Origin: an uncultured bacterium
GTDB taxonomy: Bacteria; Patescibacteriota; Saccharimonadia; Saccharimonadales; Saccharimonadaceae
DNA length: 9,131 bases
Reading direction: 5' to 3'
NCBI GenBank assembly: GCA_903889015.1
Contig: CAISVS010000122.1
Location: forward strand, 1 to 9,131
Shown here: in pieces, positions 8,026 through 9,131 of the stretch
How the letters are laid out: every line of letters starts with the position of its first letter
Position numbering within the stretch: the first letter of the stretch is position 1
Notes under the pieces: model-generated
Told to the model about the DNA's origin: nothing
Database searches by the model: none
What the model saw: the letters and a program-made list of their open reading frames with translations, nothing else
Made by a program: the position numbers and the translations under genes

Positions 8026-8051
8026 ATTTTTTGCTCGGCCGAGCAAAAAAT
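8026..8051. repeat. 26-bp perfect palindrome between divergent promoters, copy 1
   Basis: Each half is the exact reverse complement of the other with no spacer, centred on GGCC at 8037-8040. It contains the 20-bp core TTTTGCTCGGCCGAGCAAAA (8029-8048), found again at 8563-8582 on the other side of the Cas2-like gene. It lies between the two divergent -10 boxes and covers both -35 positions, so a bound protein could control both genes. The T-tract precedes and the A-tract follows the GC stem on both strands, the reverse of an intrinsic terminator. Confidence 0.95.
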
Positions 8052-8055
8052 GTAT

Positions 8056-8061
8056 TATAAT
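8056..8061 (+). promoter_or_regulatory. -10 box of the HTH/Cas2-like gene, probably leaderless
   Basis: TATAAT (6/6) is followed by TAAGTT and then the ATG at 8068. The 6-nt gap predicts that transcription starts at or next to the start codon. The -35 position lies inside palindrome copy 1. Confidence 0.6.
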
Positions 8062-8067
8062 TAAGTT

Positions 8068-8553
8068 ATGGTTAAGTTTGAAGACAGTAAACACCCGATT
8101 ATGAGCTGTGTGCTACTAGCGTTATTACCATACACAAAACAAAATACACTTCTTGTACTTAACCCAAATCAATTCTTTAACGAATTAGAGAAAACTTCAA
8201 GTTTTTCTACTAGCAGTATAAAACAAACTTACTATCGAATGAGGCGTGAAAAAATAATAACAATAAATAATAGGTCTATCTCGTTTTCTTTAAAAGCTCG
8301 TCAAATTGTACAGCCATTTACTGCTGAAAAGATACCAAATAATGCTCAATTAATGGTAATTTTTGACATACCAGAAGATTACGCTAAGATACGATGCAGA
8401 TTTAGATATTTGCTACGCCAACTGAAGTTCACACAAATTCAACAAAGTGTTTGGTCTACCAATATGGACTATCGAGCAATAATATTTGAATCAATAGCCG
8501 AGCTTAATATTTCTAACTACGTACAACTATACGAAGCTTCAAGAATAAAATAA
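8068..8553 (+). CDS. Small PaaX-like protein: N-terminal winged helix plus Cas2-like domain
   Basis: 161 residues. Residues about 10-80 look like a winged-helix DNA-binding unit (SSIKQTYYRMRREKIITINNRSISFSLKARQ, paraphrased here by its ends: SSIKQTYYRMRR and a wing up to about 80). Residues about 94-160 match the Cas2-like ferredoxin fold also found in the middle of PaaX regulators: strand QLMVIFDIPED (D100), a basic helix to about 121, strand QQSVWSTN, and a final strand YVQLYEAS. PaaX proteins are near 300 residues, so this is a minimal version lacking their C-terminal domain. No CRISPR array or other cas gene is present. Eleven of 17 Ile codons are ATA and AGA/AGG occur for Arg, unlike the ATT/ATC-rich neighbours, which hints at horizontal origin. 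It is flanked by palindromes with an identical core. It may be a repressor, a nuclease, or both; function is not established. Confidence 0.75.
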   Translation: MVKFEDSKHPIMSCVLLALLPYTKQNTLLVLNPNQFFNELEKTSSFSTSSIKQTYYRMRREKIITINNRSISFSLKARQIVQPFTAEKIPNNAQLMVIFDIPEDYAKIRCRFRYLLRQLKFTQIQQSVWSTNMDYRAIIFESIAELNISNYVQLYEASRIK

Positions 8554-8591
8554 TGTTTAACATTTTGCTCGGCCGAGCAAAATGTTAAACA
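8554..8591. repeat. 38-bp perfect palindrome immediately after the Cas2-like gene, copy 2
   Basis: A spacer-free perfect palindrome beginning at the base after the stop codon TAA, with 19-bp arms. Its middle 20 bp (8563-8582) are identical to the core of copy 1. The outer 9 bp on each side (TGTTTAACA and TGTTAAACA) differ from copy 1 but are still symmetric. In RNA it would form a long hairpin at the mRNA 3' end. Because A, not T, follows the GC stem, it is not by itself a typical intrinsic terminator. Confidence 0.95.
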
Positions 8592-8608
8592 AATATATCT
8601 TATCAAAG

Positions 8609-8636
8609 AAAAACCTCGCCTAATTGGCGAGGTTTT
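8609..8636. terminator. Bidirectional intrinsic terminator between the Cas2-like gene and rplS
   Basis: A 7-bp GC-rich stem CCTCGCC/GGCGAGG (8614-8620 and 8626-8632) with loop TAATT is flanked by five or more A on the left and TTTT on the right, and the A/T pairs extend the stem. It can end the plus-strand Cas2-like transcript and the minus-strand rplS transcript, whose stop lies 20 bp to the right. Confidence 0.88.
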
Positions 8637-8655
8637 ATCTAAATCGATATCAAAA

Positions 8656-9131
8656 TTAGGCTTCAGCGTGGCGGGCTTCGACTTCGGCTTGTTTAGCCAA
8701 TAGTTCAGCTTCGGCAGCGGCTTTTTCAGCCTCTTTTGCTTCGTGAGCAGCCAATGCGACTTCTTTCAAACGAGCTTCTTCAGCTTCGGCAGCAGCATCG
8801 TGAATGTCGTTAACACTTTCACGGTCAAAGTTAACGCTTTTGAGGCGTGTGCTTTTACCACTTCGGTTACGTAGGAAACTAAGGAAATTACGGCGAACCT
8901 TTGAACGACGTACAACTTCAATTTTTTCAACTAGTGGGCTGTGAATTAAGAAACTCTTTTCAACACCAACACCACTGGCAACTTTACGAACAGTAATTCG
9001 TGAAGTGTGTGACGCACGACGATCGGTGCGAATTACAACGCCTTCAAAAATCTGGATACGCTCTTTGGTACCTTCTTTAATTTTTTGGTGGACACGAACA
9101 GTGTCGCCACTTCGGACTTCAACTACGCTCA
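8656..9131 (-). CDS. rplS: 50S ribosomal protein L19 with Ala/Glu-rich C-terminal extension (partial, N-terminus outside window)
   Basis: L19 is a large-subunit ribosomal protein at the interface with the 30S subunit. The visible 157 residues enter at the right edge with [20 protein letters not shown] and show the family hallmarks [51 protein letters not shown] and GKSTRLK. Standard L19 (about 115 residues) ends near this point; here about 59 more residues follow, rich in Ala, Glu and Lys ([21 protein letters not shown], ending ARHAEA), likely a long charged helix or coiled coil. The stop is TAA at 8656-8658, followed by the shared terminator. The start and promoter lie beyond the window. Confidence 0.97.
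   Translation of the reverse strand, partial: SVVEVRSGDTVRVHQKIKEGTKERIQIFEGVVIRTDRRASHTSRITVRKVASGVGVEKSFLIHSPLVEKIEVVRRSKVRRNFLSFLRNRSGKSTRLKSVNFDRESVNDIHDAAAEAEEARLKEVALAAHEAKEAEKAAAEAELLAKQAEVEARHAEA

Noticed and set aside
8068..8553. Cas2-like domain as evidence for a CRISPR-Cas locus
   Set aside because: No repeat-spacer array, cas1 or effector gene is visible, and the N-terminal winged helix points to a PaaX-like protein instead.
8554..8591. 38-bp palindrome as the terminator of the Cas2-like gene
   Set aside because: The GC stem is followed by A, not T, on both strands; a proper terminator lies just downstream at 8609-8636.
8026..8591. A conventional insertion sequence around the Cas2-like gene
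   Set aside because: There is no transposase, and I see no flanking target-site duplication outside the palindromes.

Overview
The window looks like a chromosomal stretch from a small-genome bacterium, most likely a member of the Candidate Phyla Radiation (Patescibacteria), with Saccharibacteria (TM7) as my best guess. This is an inference from gene style: a short NusA ending just after its KH domains, an L19 with an Ala/Glu-rich tail, very tight gene packing, and a standalone HTH plus Cas2-like protein. I could not run a phylogeny. TGA appears to be used as a normal stop (end of the HNH nuclease gene), which argues for the standard code.

Layout from left to right. Positions 1-2470 hold clpC on the minus strand, cut by the left edge just before its end. 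Positions 2471-2587 are a repeat-rich gap carrying six copies (three direct, three inverted) of one octamer between clpC and nusA. nusA (2588-3709, minus) has a strong promoter and a leader containing a hairpin plus U-tract. A secreted HNH nuclease (3798-4493, minus) and an M1 aminopeptidase (4536-7061, plus) are transcribed divergently from a 42-bp gap. The aminopeptidase overlaps tail to tail by 12 bp with a fused RNase HII-YraN gene (7050-7997, minus). A small HTH/Cas2-like gene (8068-8553, plus) follows, enclosed by two perfect palindromes with an identical 20-bp core. A bidirectional terminator (about 8609-8636) and rplS (8656 to beyond 9131, minus, partial) close the window.

Most genes are housekeeping: proteolysis (ClpC, aminopeptidase), transcription elongation and termination (NusA), translation (L19) and RNA/DNA maintenance (RNase HII-YraN). 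The exported nuclease and the aminopeptidase would suit an organism that salvages nucleotides and amino acids, but that link is inferred.

The most interesting items are the Cas2-like gene with its flanking palindromes, a recurrent arrangement in which a -10 box lies only 6-8 nt before the start codon (suggesting leaderless mRNAs for five genes), the nusA leader that could act as an autoregulatory attenuator, the RNase HII-YraN fusion, and the octamer repeat cluster in front of clpC.
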